This document shows, piece after piece, positions 50,041 through 57,483 of a stretch of 64,000 nucleotides of DNA (its first letter is position 1; each line of letters begins with the position of its first letter). The translations under genes were made by a program, and so were the position numbers. The notes under the pieces were generated by a model that did not search any database, was not told the origin of the DNA, and saw only the letters and a list, made by a program, of their open reading frames with translations. The DNA is from Streptomyces sulphureus DSM 40104 (GTDB lineage Bacteria; Actinomycetota; Actinomycetes; Streptomycetales; Streptomycetaceae), in NCBI RefSeq assembly GCF_000381025.1, contig NZ_KB905823.1:124001-188000 (forward strand), in the 5' to 3' direction.

Positions 50041-50903
50041 GGTTTGCCTGCCTGGGCTTGTGAGGGGACGGGACTGTTGGGGAAGGGGGCTCCGTGGCCG
50101 AAACCGCCGTACGCGGTGCACGCGGACGCCGCCGCCTCGGCCGCGTCCGCGAGCCCGGACTCCGGGTCGCCGTCCGCGAGGAGCGTGCCGAGAAGGGTGC
50201 CGACGAAGGCGTCCCCCGCGCCGAGGGTGTCCACGGTCCGGGTGCGGACCGCGCCCTGGCGCCAGAGCCCCGTGCCGTCGGTGAGCACTGCTCCCTCGGC
50301 TCCCCGCGTGGCCAGAGCCCACCGCGCGCCCCGGTCCGTCGCGCTGTGGAGCAGTTTGACCGACTCCTCCTCGCCGAGCTGTGACGCGGAGAACACCGCG
50401 AGATGGAGATGGGGGAGAAGGGGTGGGGCCCACGGCTCCCGCCAGTGGTGCGAGAAGTCGAACGAAACCGAGGTGTGGGCGGCCATCTGCGGCACCTGCG
50501 CTGCCAGCGAGCCGCTGTAGGCGGTGTGTGCGAGGTCGTACGAACCCAGTGCCCGCAGGTCCTCGGGTGTGAGGGAGAAGACGGAGACTCCGTCGTCCGA
50601 GCCCTTGAAGGACCTGTCGCCGTTCTCCAGCCCGATCTCGGCCCAGGCGTTGGGTCCGTGCGCGATGCGCATGCGGGAGGTGTCGACGCCCTCGGAGCGC
50701 AGACCTTCCCGAACGACCTCTCCTGCCGGGTCGTCCCCCGTCACGCCCCAGTACGCGGCGTCGGCACCGGCTCTGCGCGCGTACACCGCGACGTTGACGG
50801 CGTTGCCGCCGGGAAACATCGTTCCGCCGCCGGCGTCGGGTGGTACCCCTGCGTACCGGTCGACGACGTTGTCCCCGATCCCCAACAGGCGCACGCGCCC
50901 CAT
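50037..50903 (-). CDS. frlD: PfkB-family sugar kinase, FrlD (fructoselysine 6-kinase)-like
   Basis: 288 residues of the ribokinase/PfkB fold. The N-terminus (LLGIGDNVVDRYAG; MFPGGNAVNVAVYARR) closely follows FrlD-type kinases, and the catalytic motif DTLGAGDAFVGTLLG is complete. Such kinases phosphorylate the 6-position of a fructosyl-amino acid (Amadori compound). It lies between a FrlB-like deglycase (overlap TGATG) and hyuA (overlap ATGA). The start ATG 50903 is set by those overlaps. The exact Amadori substrate is inferred from context only. Confidence 0.85.
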   Translation of the reverse strand: MGRVRLLGIGDNVVDRYAGVPPDAGGGTMFPGGNAVNVAVYARRAGADAAYWGVTGDDPAGEVVREGLRSEGVDTSRMRIAHGPNAWAEIGLENGDRSFKGSDDGVSVFSLTPEDLRALGSYDLAHTAYSGSLAAQVPQMAAHTSVSFDFSHHWREPWAPPLLPHLHLAVFSASQLGEEESVKLLHSATDRGARWALATRGAEGAVLTDGTGLWRQGAVRTRTVDTLGAGDAFVGTLLGTLLADGDPESGLADAAEAAASACTAYGGFGHGAPFPNSPVPSQAQAGKP

Positions 50904-51931
50904 CAGTACGCGACCCGGTACATGTACCTGCGCTGCGCGGTGTTGTGGCCGCGCTCGGCGGCGCAGAAGTCCAGCAGCCGCCGGGAGGCCGACGCGATGG
51001 CGAGCGGGCTGATCAGTCCCCGCTGCTCCTCGGGGACGCCGGGCAGGGTGAAGGCGGTGGAGTCGAGCACCGCATGGGTGTCGTAGTACCGCTCGGCGAA
51101 GGCGACGGCGCGTTCCCCGATGGGGCGCGTGGAGTCCTCGCCGTTGAGGATGAGCACCGGGTGCTGGCCGATGATCTCGAAGGGGCCGTGGAAGAAGTCG
51201 CCCGCACTGACCGCGGAGGCGTGCAGCCAGTTCATCTCTTGGAGGTAGCAGGCCGCGAGCGCGTTGGCGGCTCCCGAGTTGGGTCCGGCCCCGAGCACGT
51301 AGACCAGCTCGGCGTCCCGCCACTGGGCGCCCACTCGGGCACCGAGCGGGGCGACCTCCCGCTTGGCGGATGCCAGCGCTTCGGGGATCGCCTCGATCGC
51401 GCCCCAGGCGGCCCCGGGGTCCGGGAGCGCGCCGGCCGACTCCAGTACGGCGAGAGCGATCTGCGTGAAGTGGATGGCCTTCGGCTCGGTGACCGTGACA
51501 TCGCTCGGGTAGTCGAAGAGCACATCGGCCTCGTCGGCCATCGCCGAGTCCCCGGCCCGCGCGATACCCGCCACGGTGGCACCCGCCTTCTTGGCGAGCT
51601 GGACCGCTTCCAGAGTCTCGGGCGTGGCACCGGAGTGCGAGGAGGCGACGACGAGCGCCGAGCCGTCGAGCCCGGCCAGCGGCCGGTGGATCATCTCGGC
51701 CGCCGTCATCCGGTGCGAGACGGGTGAGGCCGTGTGGCTCTCCATCAGGTCCTGGGCAGGGAAGGTCGAGTAGAACGAGCCGCCGCAGCCGACGAAGTAG
51801 ACGGTGCGCAGCCGGTCGGCGAGGCGGGAAGCGAGCTCGCGTGCCGCGGGCGCCTGGGCGACGGTGCGCTCCAGGGTCGGGGCGAGGTCGGTGGCGAGCG
51901 GGATGGGGTCGACGGCGACTGGCGACGGCAT
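50903..51931 (-). CDS. frlB: SIS-domain sugar isomerase/deglycase, FrlB-like
   Basis: 342 residues with two SIS folds. The first has VYFVGCGGSFYSTFPAQDL and SSHSGATPET; the second has LGAGPNSGAAN, followed by the FrlB-type SAGDFFHGPFEII and LILNGEDSTRPIGER. FrlB-type enzymes split a 6-phosphofructosyl-amino acid into glucose 6-phosphate and the free amino acid. The start ATG 51931 is preceded by AAGGAGA; an in-frame upstream Met at 51973 lacks a site. It is the first gene of the minus-strand operon, directly facing two LacI-type palindromes. Confidence 0.85.
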   Translation of the reverse strand: MPSPVAVDPIPLATDLAPTLERTVAQAPAARELASRLADRLRTVYFVGCGGSFYSTFPAQDLMESHTASPVSHRMTAAEMIHRPLAGLDGSALVVASSHSGATPETLEAVQLAKKAGATVAGIARAGDSAMADEADVLFDYPSDVTVTEPKAIHFTQIALAVLESAGALPDPGAAWGAIEAIPEALASAKREVAPLGARVGAQWRDAELVYVLGAGPNSGAANALAACYLQEMNWLHASAVSAGDFFHGPFEIIGQHPVLILNGEDSTRPIGERAVAFAERYYDTHAVLDSTAFTLPGVPEEQRGLISPLAIASASRRLLDFCAAERGHNTAQRRYMYRVAY

Positions 51932-52037
51932 CGGGAGGGTCTCCTTGGAACGGGTCGGGTGCGCGCCCGCCACCGAGAACGCCGGACCGGCGCAGGGCGC
52001 GCGCCGATCAGGAACGCCGCCTTCCGGAAGTCGGTTA

Positions 52038-52053
52038 CTGAGAAGGTTCTCAG
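52038..52053. promoter_or_regulatory. Palindromic operator 1, probable LacI site
   Basis: CTGAGAAGGTTCTCAG: perfect 7-bp arms around a GG centre, in the divergent promoter between the frlB-like gene and the LacI gene. A second copy lies 24 bases further along, as its reverse complement with one change. Confidence 0.8.
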
Positions 52054-52061
52054 TGGCAGTG

Positions 52062-52077
52062 GTGAGAACCTTCTCAG
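52062..52077. promoter_or_regulatory. Palindromic operator 2, probable LacI site
   Basis: GTGAGAACCTTCTCAG: the reverse complement of operator 1 except for its first base. Centre-to-centre spacing to operator 1 is 24 bases, allowing two dimers side by side. A weaker partial match occurs near 52105-52120 (GGGAAAAGTTCTCGAG), closer to the LacI start. Confidence 0.8.
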
Positions 52078-52149
52078 CGCCTTAGACTGTCGTCAACAGG
52101 TTCTTGGGAAAAGTTCTCGAGACGGCCGACCGGGCCGGAGAGGGGCGAG

Positions 52150-53325
52150 GTGCCGCACAGGGAGAAAGGCTCGGGCCCCCCGAGCATCGTCGAGGTCGCC
52201 CGTGAGGCAGGAGTCTCCACCGCCACGGCGGGCCGGGTGCTCGGCGGCTACGGGCAGGCCAGCGCCGCCTCACGCGCCAAGGTCGAGGACGCCGCCCGCC
52301 GGCTGTCCTACCGGCCCAACGGCCTTGCCCGCAGCCTCATCCACGGCTCGACGGAGACGGTGGGCGTCATCGTCACCGATGTCGGCAACCCCTTCTTCGC
52401 CAGCGCCGTGCGGGCCATCACCGACGTCGTCCGTGCGGCCGGCTACGAGATGCTGCTGGCCAACACCGACTCCGATCCGGAAGCCGAACGGCGGGCGATC
52501 CAGGTCATGTGGGAGAAGCGCGTCGACGGGTTGATCGTCGCACCGCAGTCCCCCGAGAGCGCCGAGCGGCTCCGCGCGCTGGCCGACGCAGGACTGCCGC
52601 TCGTCCTGCTGGACAGGCCGCTGCCCGCGCTGCCCCAGGTCGACCAGGTCATCATCAACAACACCTTGTGCGCACAGCGGGCCGTGGCGCACCTCGTGCG
52701 GCTCGGACACCGTCGCATAGCCGTGCTCAGCGAGGCGGCCCGGGACTTCCCGAGACTGCGCGACGCCGCGCCGGCGGAGGGGGACGCCGAGCGGCCCAGC
52801 GCCGCACGGCTCGTGGGCTACGCCGCGGCGCTGCGCCGCGCCGGTCTCACCCCCGACCCGGGGCTGATCGTCCACTCTCCCTACGACAGGGACGCCGCGA
52901 CGCACGCCGTGCTGCGCCTGCTGCGGCGGGACCCGGGCGTCACGGCGCTCTTCTGCACCGACAACGTGCTCGCCTCGGGCGCGGTCGCCGCTCTCCAGCG
53001 CAGCGGACGCGCCTGCCCCGATGACGTCTCGCTCGTCGGTTTCGACGACCAGGAGTGGACCACGCTGGTACGGCCCCGATTGACGGTCGTACGCCAGCCG
53101 AACCGCGAACTGGGCAGCACGGCGGCCGAACGTCTGCTGGAGAGGATCGCGGAGCGGCGCGGAGACGGCGCAGGCGACCCGGGCACGGAGGAGGCAGCGA
53201 CCACCGGGAGCGGCACGGCGCCGGACGCCGCCCGAGACGCCGACGCGCAGGACGGGCAACGGCTGGTGCTGCGCGGCAGGTTGATCGCACGAGACTCCAC
53301 GGGACCTCCTCCCGCTGTGTCCTGA
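52150..53325 (+). CDS. LacI-family transcriptional regulator of the catabolic operon
   Basis: 391 residues. The N-terminal helix-turn-helix and hinge read SIVEVAREAGVSTATAGRVL and later RRLSYRPNGLARSLIHG, followed by a periplasmic-binding-protein-like sensor domain (VGVIVTDVGNPFFASAVRAI; VDGLIVAP; GFDDQEWTTLVRPRLT). The GTG at 52150 follows GGGGCGAGG. It is divergent from the frlB-like operon with twin palindromes between them, so it very likely represses that operon and perhaps itself. The last ~60 residues are an extra, unconserved Asp/Ala-rich stretch. Confidence 0.93.
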   Translation: MPHREKGSGPPSIVEVAREAGVSTATAGRVLGGYGQASAASRAKVEDAARRLSYRPNGLARSLIHGSTETVGVIVTDVGNPFFASAVRAITDVVRAAGYEMLLANTDSDPEAERRAIQVMWEKRVDGLIVAPQSPESAERLRALADAGLPLVLLDRPLPALPQVDQVIINNTLCAQRAVAHLVRLGHRRIAVLSEAARDFPRLRDAAPAEGDAERPSAARLVGYAAALRRAGLTPDPGLIVHSPYDRDAATHAVLRLLRRDPGVTALFCTDNVLASGAVAALQRSGRACPDDVSLVGFDDQEWTTLVRPRLTVVRQPNRELGSTAAERLLERIAERRGDGAGDPGTEEAATTGSGTAPDAARDADAQDGQRLVLRGRLIARDSTGPPPAVS

Positions 53326-53416
53326 GACGACGAGCGGGCAGCGCGACGACCGCCGACCCGCTTCCCGGCACGGGGAGTCGAGACCGTGCAGGAAGACCCG
53401 TTCGAAGGAGGCGCAC

Positions 53417-54589
53417 ATGGCAGCCCGGCGCATCGCCGTCATCGGAGCCGGTGTACTGGGCACCGCGCTCGCCCACCGGCTGACCGAAGAACGCGGAACG
53501 CCCGTCGAAGTCGCACTGTTGGACGGTGAGCGACCGGGACACGGGACCAGCCGCTGGAGTCTGGCCTGGCTCAACTCCAACGGCAAGGCACCGCGCGCTT
53601 ATCACGACCTCGGGACCCGCAGCATGGCCGCCTGGGGACGGCTGGCGGAACGCACGGGCGGCGACGCCTGGTACCGCCCGGTCGGCAACCTGCGGTGGGC
53701 CGAGGAGGAGAAGGGCATGCGGCGCCTGGCGGAACGGGTCGCGTGGATGACCGCATGGGGCTACCCGGCGGAGCTCGTGGGCCGGCGCAGGATCGCCGAC
53801 CTGGAACCGGCGCTGGAGCTGCCCTCGGACCTCACCCGCGCCGCCTGGTTTCCCCAAGAGGGCTACGTACTCACGGAATTGATGATCGCTTCCCTTGTAG
53901 AGCGGGCACGGGCACAGGGCGCCGACGTACGCAGCGGCCCGGCCGGTCACGTGACAGCGGTCGAGGGGGAGGCCGGCGGGCCGCGCGTGGTGCGGACGGC
54001 GGACGGCGGAAAGCTGGAGACCGACACCGTGGTGTGCTGCGCGGGACGGTGGACACCGGAGGTGTCGCGGTTGGCGGGAGCCCCCGGGGCCGGCGTCCCG
54101 ATCGTCGACCCCCAGCCCCCCGGCTCCTCGGCGCCCGCGCTGGTCGTCCGGGCAGGACCCGTACGCGACGCACCCCTGCGCGTCCTGCACACGCCGCGCG
54201 TCCACCTGCGCGCGCACGGCGCGGACAGCACCCAAGTCCACTTGGAGGCAGGGGACGTGGCCGTCGACCTCCACACTCCCGAGCGCGAACTCGACGAGTG
54301 GGCGACGACCCTCCTGGAGCGTGCCCGCTCTCTCCTCCCCTCCCTCCGGAACGCGGAGGTCGTCGCGCGGAAGGTGTGCGTGCGGCCCATGCCGCCGGAC
54401 GGACTGCCGATCGTGGGCCCGGCGGCGGAAGCGGGCGGCCCGTACGTGGCGGTGACGCACAGCGGGGTGACGCTCGCCCCGGGCCTCGCGGAGCTGGTGG
54501 CCGAGGAGCTGCTGACAGGCAGACGTCACCCGGACCTGGCTCCGTTCAGGCCGGAACGGTTCGCGCCGGGATCGGCCGGTGGCGAGTGA
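53417..54589 (+). CDS. FAD-dependent amino acid/amine oxidase (DadA/DAO family)
   Basis: 390 residues with the N-terminal FAD motif RIAVIGAGVLGTALAHRL, a central DGERPGHGTSRWSLAWLN, and the C-terminal PMPPDGLPIVGPAAEAGG with VAVTHSGVTLAPGL typical of glycine/D-amino-acid oxidases. It oxidises a C-N bond of an amino acid or amine. The ATG at 53417 has GAAGGAGG in front. It follows lacI on the same strand after 91 bases and may be part of the same regulon, for example acting on the amine released from the pathway substrate; that link is inference. Confidence 0.85.
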   Translation: MAARRIAVIGAGVLGTALAHRLTEERGTPVEVALLDGERPGHGTSRWSLAWLNSNGKAPRAYHDLGTRSMAAWGRLAERTGGDAWYRPVGNLRWAEEEKGMRRLAERVAWMTAWGYPAELVGRRRIADLEPALELPSDLTRAAWFPQEGYVLTELMIASLVERARAQGADVRSGPAGHVTAVEGEAGGPRVVRTADGGKLETDTVVCCAGRWTPEVSRLAGAPGAGVPIVDPQPPGSSAPALVVRAGPVRDAPLRVLHTPRVHLRAHGADSTQVHLEAGDVAVDLHTPERELDEWATTLLERARSLLPSLRNAEVVARKVCVRPMPPDGLPIVGPAAEAGGPYVAVTHSGVTLAPGLAELVAEELLTGRRHPDLAPFRPERFAPGSAGGE

Positions 54590-54611
54590 GGGCCCGGGTG
54601 CGATAGGGCGG

Positions 54612-54985
54612 TGCTATACCCAGGCCGGCTCGGTTCAGCCCGCGCCGTACCACGACGCGGTGCACGGTGGCCGGGGCGAGGGCGATGCCGTGCAGCCGCT
54701 GCACGTCGGCGGCGAGCCGGGCGGGCCCGCGCGTGGTCTGCCGCAGAGCCTCGACCAGGTCCGCAATGTCCTCCGCGTCCGGTGCGGTCCGGGCTCGTGG
54801 CCGGCCGGGACGAGTGGCCGAGCGCTCCGTTCCCGCCGTGCTCGCGCCGGCGGGAGTACCACTTCGCCGGACGGCGGCGGGAGATGCCGTTCAGCCGCAA
54901 CGTGTGCGCTCGGACACCCGGTGTCCACGCGCTCGCACAGTCGGCGATGCCCTTCCGGCGTCAAGGTGTCCCGCCATTTCAGCCC
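54612..54985 (-). pseudogene. Remnant of an IS481-type transposase, N-terminal part
   Basis: Minus-strand pieces in different frames match the start of IS481-family transposases: TLTPEGHRRLCERVDTG then AHVAAE; in the next frame GISRRRPAKWYSRRREHG, followed by SSRPATSPDRT; then pieces like RQTTRGPARLAAD, RLHGIALAPATVHRVVVRRG spread over further frames. The catalytic DDE core is absent and no terminal repeats are visible. It is a frameshifted fragment without transposition activity. Confidence 0.65.
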
Positions 54986-55010
54986 ATCATTGTTGCAGCC
55001 TGAAAGCCCA

Positions 55011-56468
55011 TCAGTTCTTGCTGTCTTCGGTGGGGGTCGTCGGCTCGGGGAGGCTGGGCAGGAGCAGGCAGAGCGGAACAGCGGCGGCGGTGAGGGCCAC
55101 GGACCACCAAAACGCGTGGTCGTAGCCGTCTGCCAGGGCGCTGGGGGTGTGAGCGTCGCCGATGTTCTGCTGGAGGATGACAAGGAGGATGGCGACGCCT
55201 ACCGCACCGCCGATCTGCTGGGCGACGCGGGTGATCATGCTGGCGTCCGGAATCTGCTCGTGCTCCAGTCCGACGAAGGCGGCGCCCATGGGCGCGATCA
55301 TGGCAGCGCCGAGGGCGATGCCGCGGACGAACAGCGCGGCCATGAGCAGGCTTTCGTCGGTGTCGGCGGTGACGAAGGCGAACGGCACGGTGGATGCGGC
55401 GACGAAGACGAACGCGACGAGGGCCACCGTGCGGGAGCCGACTCGATCCATGTACTTGCCTGCCAGGCCTCGGGCGACGAGGGCACCGACTCCTTGAGGG
55501 ATGAGCAGCAGTCCGGCGCCGAGGGGGGTCGCGCCGCGGACCTGCTGGAAGTACAGGGGCAGCAGCATCATCGAGCCGAACAGGGAGATCCCGCCGAGGA
55601 AGAGCAGGGTGGATGACGAGGCCACCGAGCGGTGCCGAAACATGCGCACATCGACCAAGGGGGCGGACGCCCGGGTGAGAGCCCAGACGGCGAAGCCCCC
55701 GACCAGAGCGACCCCGGCGAGCAGTGGGATGAGGACCTGAGCACTGGCGAAGCCCGTGCTGCCGTCGACCTGGGAGAGGCCGTAGAGCAACGCCGCGGAA
55801 CCTGGGCAGAGCAGGATCAGGCCGACGGTGTCCAGACGGACGCGGGGGCGGTCGGCTGCGGGCCGGTCGTCGGGCAGGTTGCGCCAGGCGAGCCAGATTC
55901 CGACGAGGCAGAAGGGGATGTTGATGAGGAACAGCCAGCGCCAGTCGGCCAGGTAGAGGACGAGTCCGCCCAGAACCGGGCCGAGGATCGGCCCGAGCGC
56001 CGTGGGCACGGTGATGATGGCCATGACCTTGCCGATGTTCCGGCCCTTGGTGGCCTGCATGAGCAGGGTGTACATCAGCGGCATCATGATGCCGCCGGCG
56101 AGGCCCTGGACGATCCGGAACGCGATGAGGCTGGTGGCGTTCCAGGCCAGGGCACTCAGGATCGACCCGACCAGGAACCCGCCCAGAGCGACGACCCACA
56201 GGCGCCGGCCGCCGAGCCGTGCCTGGGCCCATCCAGCAAGCGGAATGGTGACGAAGACGGCCAGCATGTAGCCGGTGCTGACCCACTGGATGGTCGACAG
56301 CGTCGCGCCGAAGTCTTTGGCCAGGTCGTTCAGGGCGACGCTGATGATGGTGGTGTCGAAGACGACACCGAGAGCACCAACGATCAGAGTGATCGCCATG
56401 CGCAGCACGGCGGGATCTACTCGGCCGGGGTCTGCGGGGACAGGCTCGGCCTCGCGGGATGTGCTCAC
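55011..56468 (-). CDS. MFS multidrug exporter, DHA2 (EmrB/QacA) family
   Basis: 485 residues, about 14 hydrophobic segments. Family motifs are GVVFDTTIISVALNDLAKD, QWVSTGYMLAV, RIVQGLAGGIMMPLM and ALGPILGPVLGGLV. The GTG at 56468 has AGAGG at eight bases; a GTG at 56477 sits too close to that site. It is divergent from a TetR gene at 56566, the usual layout of a repressor-controlled efflux pump. The likely role is export of a toxic compound. It is different in sequence from the cluster exporter at 37776-39353. Confidence 0.93.
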   Translation of the reverse strand: MSTSREAEPVPADPGRVDPAVLRMAITLIVGALGVVFDTTIISVALNDLAKDFGATLSTIQWVSTGYMLAVFVTIPLAGWAQARLGGRRLWVVALGGFLVGSILSALAWNATSLIAFRIVQGLAGGIMMPLMYTLLMQATKGRNIGKVMAIITVPTALGPILGPVLGGLVLYLADWRWLFLINIPFCLVGIWLAWRNLPDDRPAADRPRVRLDTVGLILLCPGSAALLYGLSQVDGSTGFASAQVLIPLLAGVALVGGFAVWALTRASAPLVDVRMFRHRSVASSSTLLFLGGISLFGSMMLLPLYFQQVRGATPLGAGLLLIPQGVGALVARGLAGKYMDRVGSRTVALVAFVFVAASTVPFAFVTADTDESLLMAALFVRGIALGAAMIAPMGAAFVGLEHEQIPDASMITRVAQQIGGAVGVAILLVILQQNIGDAHTPSALADGYDHAFWWSVALTAAAVPLCLLLPSLPEPTTPTEDSKN

Positions 56469-56480
56469 GATCGACACCTC

Positions 56481-56549
56481 TAAGATAGAAACCTCTTCCT
56501 TACTCCGCTCAAGGTAGTCCGGTACCGTAAGAAAGACAAATCTATCTAA
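56481..56549. promoter_or_regulatory. Divergent promoter/operator region for the TetR-MFS pair
   Basis: This AT-richer intergenic DNA has nested symmetry. The outer arms are TAAGATAGA (56481-56489) and TCTATCTAA (56541-56549), which match at 8 of 9 positions when inverted. The inner arms are CTTAC (56499-56503) and GTAAG (56527-56531), and a palindrome CGGTACCG lies at 56520-56527. TetR binding at one or more of these is likely; which one is the true operator cannot be decided from sequence. Confidence 0.5.
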
Positions 56550-56565
56550 CTTGTGAGGGCGAACA

Positions 56566-57135
56566 ATGGCTCAGCGGCGCCGCGGGGCGGAACTGGAAAA
56601 GGCACTCCTCGATGCGGCCTGGAACGAGCTCACCGACAACGGCTACGCCAGGTTCACCATGGACGCCGTCGTCAAGCGCGCGGGCACCAGCCCGCCCGTG
56701 CTCTACCGCCGCTGGTCCGATCGCGACGGACTCATCCGGGCCACCATCGTCCACATCCTCCGGGAGTCCCGTCCCGCCATCCCCGACACCGGGAGCCTGC
56801 GGGAGGACCTCCTCGCCCTCATGCGGCACATTGCCACCCAGCACGTGCAGCTGGTCACCGTGATGTACGCGCACCTGGCCAGCTACTACCGGGAAACCGG
56901 AAGAAGCCCCAGCAGCCTGTTCGACCCCGTCGCGACGGGCCGCACGACAGCGCTCGACACGCTCTTCGACCGCGCCGTCGAGCGGGGCGAGATTCAGCCG
57001 GAATCCCTCACCGAGCGCATCAAAACCCTGCCCTTTGTCCTGCTGCGCCACGAGATCCTCTCGACGTTCGCCCCGGTACCCGAACACGTCCTGGAGGAGA
57101 TCCTCGACACCGTCTTCCTCCCCCTGGTGTGCTGA
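56566..57135 (+). CDS. TetR-family transcriptional regulator of the adjacent exporter
   Basis: 189 residues. The helix-turn-helix region is LEKALLDAAWNELTDNGYAR then FTMDAVVKRAGTSPPVLYRRW (about residues 10-52). The C-terminus (PDTGSLREDLLALM; LFDRAVERGEI) is the TetR_C_11 type. The ATG at 56566 follows GTGAGGG. The divergent layout with the MFS gene and the symmetric intergenic DNA indicate a local repressor that is released by a pump substrate. Confidence 0.92.
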   Translation: MAQRRRGAELEKALLDAAWNELTDNGYARFTMDAVVKRAGTSPPVLYRRWSDRDGLIRATIVHILRESRPAIPDTGSLREDLLALMRHIATQHVQLVTVMYAHLASYYRETGRSPSSLFDPVATGRTTALDTLFDRAVERGEIQPESLTERIKTLPFVLLRHEILSTFAPVPEHVLEEILDTVFLPLVC

Positions 57136-57483
57136 CTGGCCACAACAGCTCACGCTCGACGCTTCGTGGCACCAACCCCATGAGATGGCACACCTAGGGG
57201 TTTCCTTCGGATCATCTCGCCGACCAGACGCACATGGCGGCGATGTGGAGTCCGGCTTAAGTAGGAATCAGCAGGAAGCTTGTTGAGATCCTGTCGGATT
57301 GGGCGACAGGCATCGGTGTGGCAGGAAAGCCGCCTCTGTGAGGTTCGCCGGATGAAGTGTTAGCACGGATAGACGTCGTTGTCGGCCGGGCGGTGCCCGC
57401 CTCCGGTGGACAGGCCGGTTCGCTTCAGCGCCGCTGAGCAAAGCCGACGACCTCCCTGCTTTCGCCGGTGCCGCCTGCACCAG
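57136..57483. other. Gap with no supported gene
   Basis: About 350 bases between a TetR gene and the convergent end of the serine hydrolase gene. On the minus strand near 57195-57255 a short reading AGLHIAAMCVWSAR before a stop resembles transposase C-termini, but it is too short to call. No terminator-grade hairpin was found. Confidence 0.4.

Noticed and set aside
57180-57260. Possible transposase C-terminus on the minus strand
   Set aside because: Only ~14 residues resemble such ends, which is too little to call.
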